From Rhodopirellula sp. (GTDB lineage Bacteria; Planctomycetota; Planctomycetia; Pirellulales; Thermoguttaceae), in the NCBI GenBank assembly GCA_012728855.1, contig JAAYEH010000170.1:1-43101 (forward strand): a stretch of 43,101 nt of DNA, written 5' to 3'. Made by a program: the position numbers and the translations under genes. Below the pieces are notes generated by a model, which saw only the letters and a list, made by a program, of their open reading frames with translations, searched no databases and was not told where the DNA came from. Each line of letters begins with the position of its first letter. Positions within the stretch are counted from its first letter, which is position 1. Shown here in pieces: positions 42,311 through 43,101 of this stretch.

Positions 42311-43101
<791 letters not shown>

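Overview
The window reads as a chromosomal segment of a GC-rich planctomycete, most likely Pirellulales-like and uncultured. That placement is inferred from gene content: a Tat-exported Gfo/Idh/MocA oxidoreductase beside a ThuA-like protein, two ceramidase-like secreted proteins, a squalene-cyclase-like secreted protein, a Minf_1886-type protein, RicT, a divergent HU, secreted sialidase, DUF4838 and PL26-like proteins, and many dispersed hairpin repeats. No rRNA, tRNA or CRISPR array was seen.

Layout. 1-2.4 kb: 3' part of a ceramidase-like gene, a decayed REP-associated (RAYT) transposase fragment and an intact IS110-type recombinase. 2.4-8 kb: a minus-strand ThuA / Gfo-Idh-MocA pair, a secreted ceramidase-like protein and an amidohydrolase. 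8-17.5 kb: housekeeping genes (hisE, folE, a YdiJ-like FAD/Fe-S oxidoreductase overlapping moaD, ricT, Minf_1886) around a three-gene unit of LolD-like ATPase, FtsX-type permease with a histidine-rich loop, and a DUF3299-like membrane protein. 17.5-28 kb: fetB/fetA-like exporter, an orphan groES, a squalene-cyclase-like protein, a beta-CASP nuclease, a large membrane GTPase, panD, a PilZ-like protein, HU, maf and an RluA-type synthase. 28-39.7 kb: four large secreted proteins that look like a polysaccharide-utilisation block (beta-helix protein, DUF4838 protein, PL26/PcRGLX-like lyase, sialidase-type propeller). 39.7-43.1 kb: two small membrane proteins, a DUF1638 protein, then ilvN and a truncated ilvC of branched-chain amino-acid synthesis.

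The most striking non-genic signal is a set of at least five or six unrelated hairpin repeat families in the gaps between genes. Within two families the copies differ in sequence, yet both arms have changed together so every stem stays perfectly paired. All four carbohydrate genes carry such hairpins directly upstream of, at, or just inside their 5' ends; one abuts a Shine-Dalgarno and another is read through in frame inside a signal-peptide region. A RAYT relic in the same window points to a REP/RAYT-like origin, but which enzyme mobilises these families cannot be decided here.

Starts were chosen by ribosome-binding sites, signal peptides and family-typical N-termini. All functional names are from motif recognition by eye; no database search was run.
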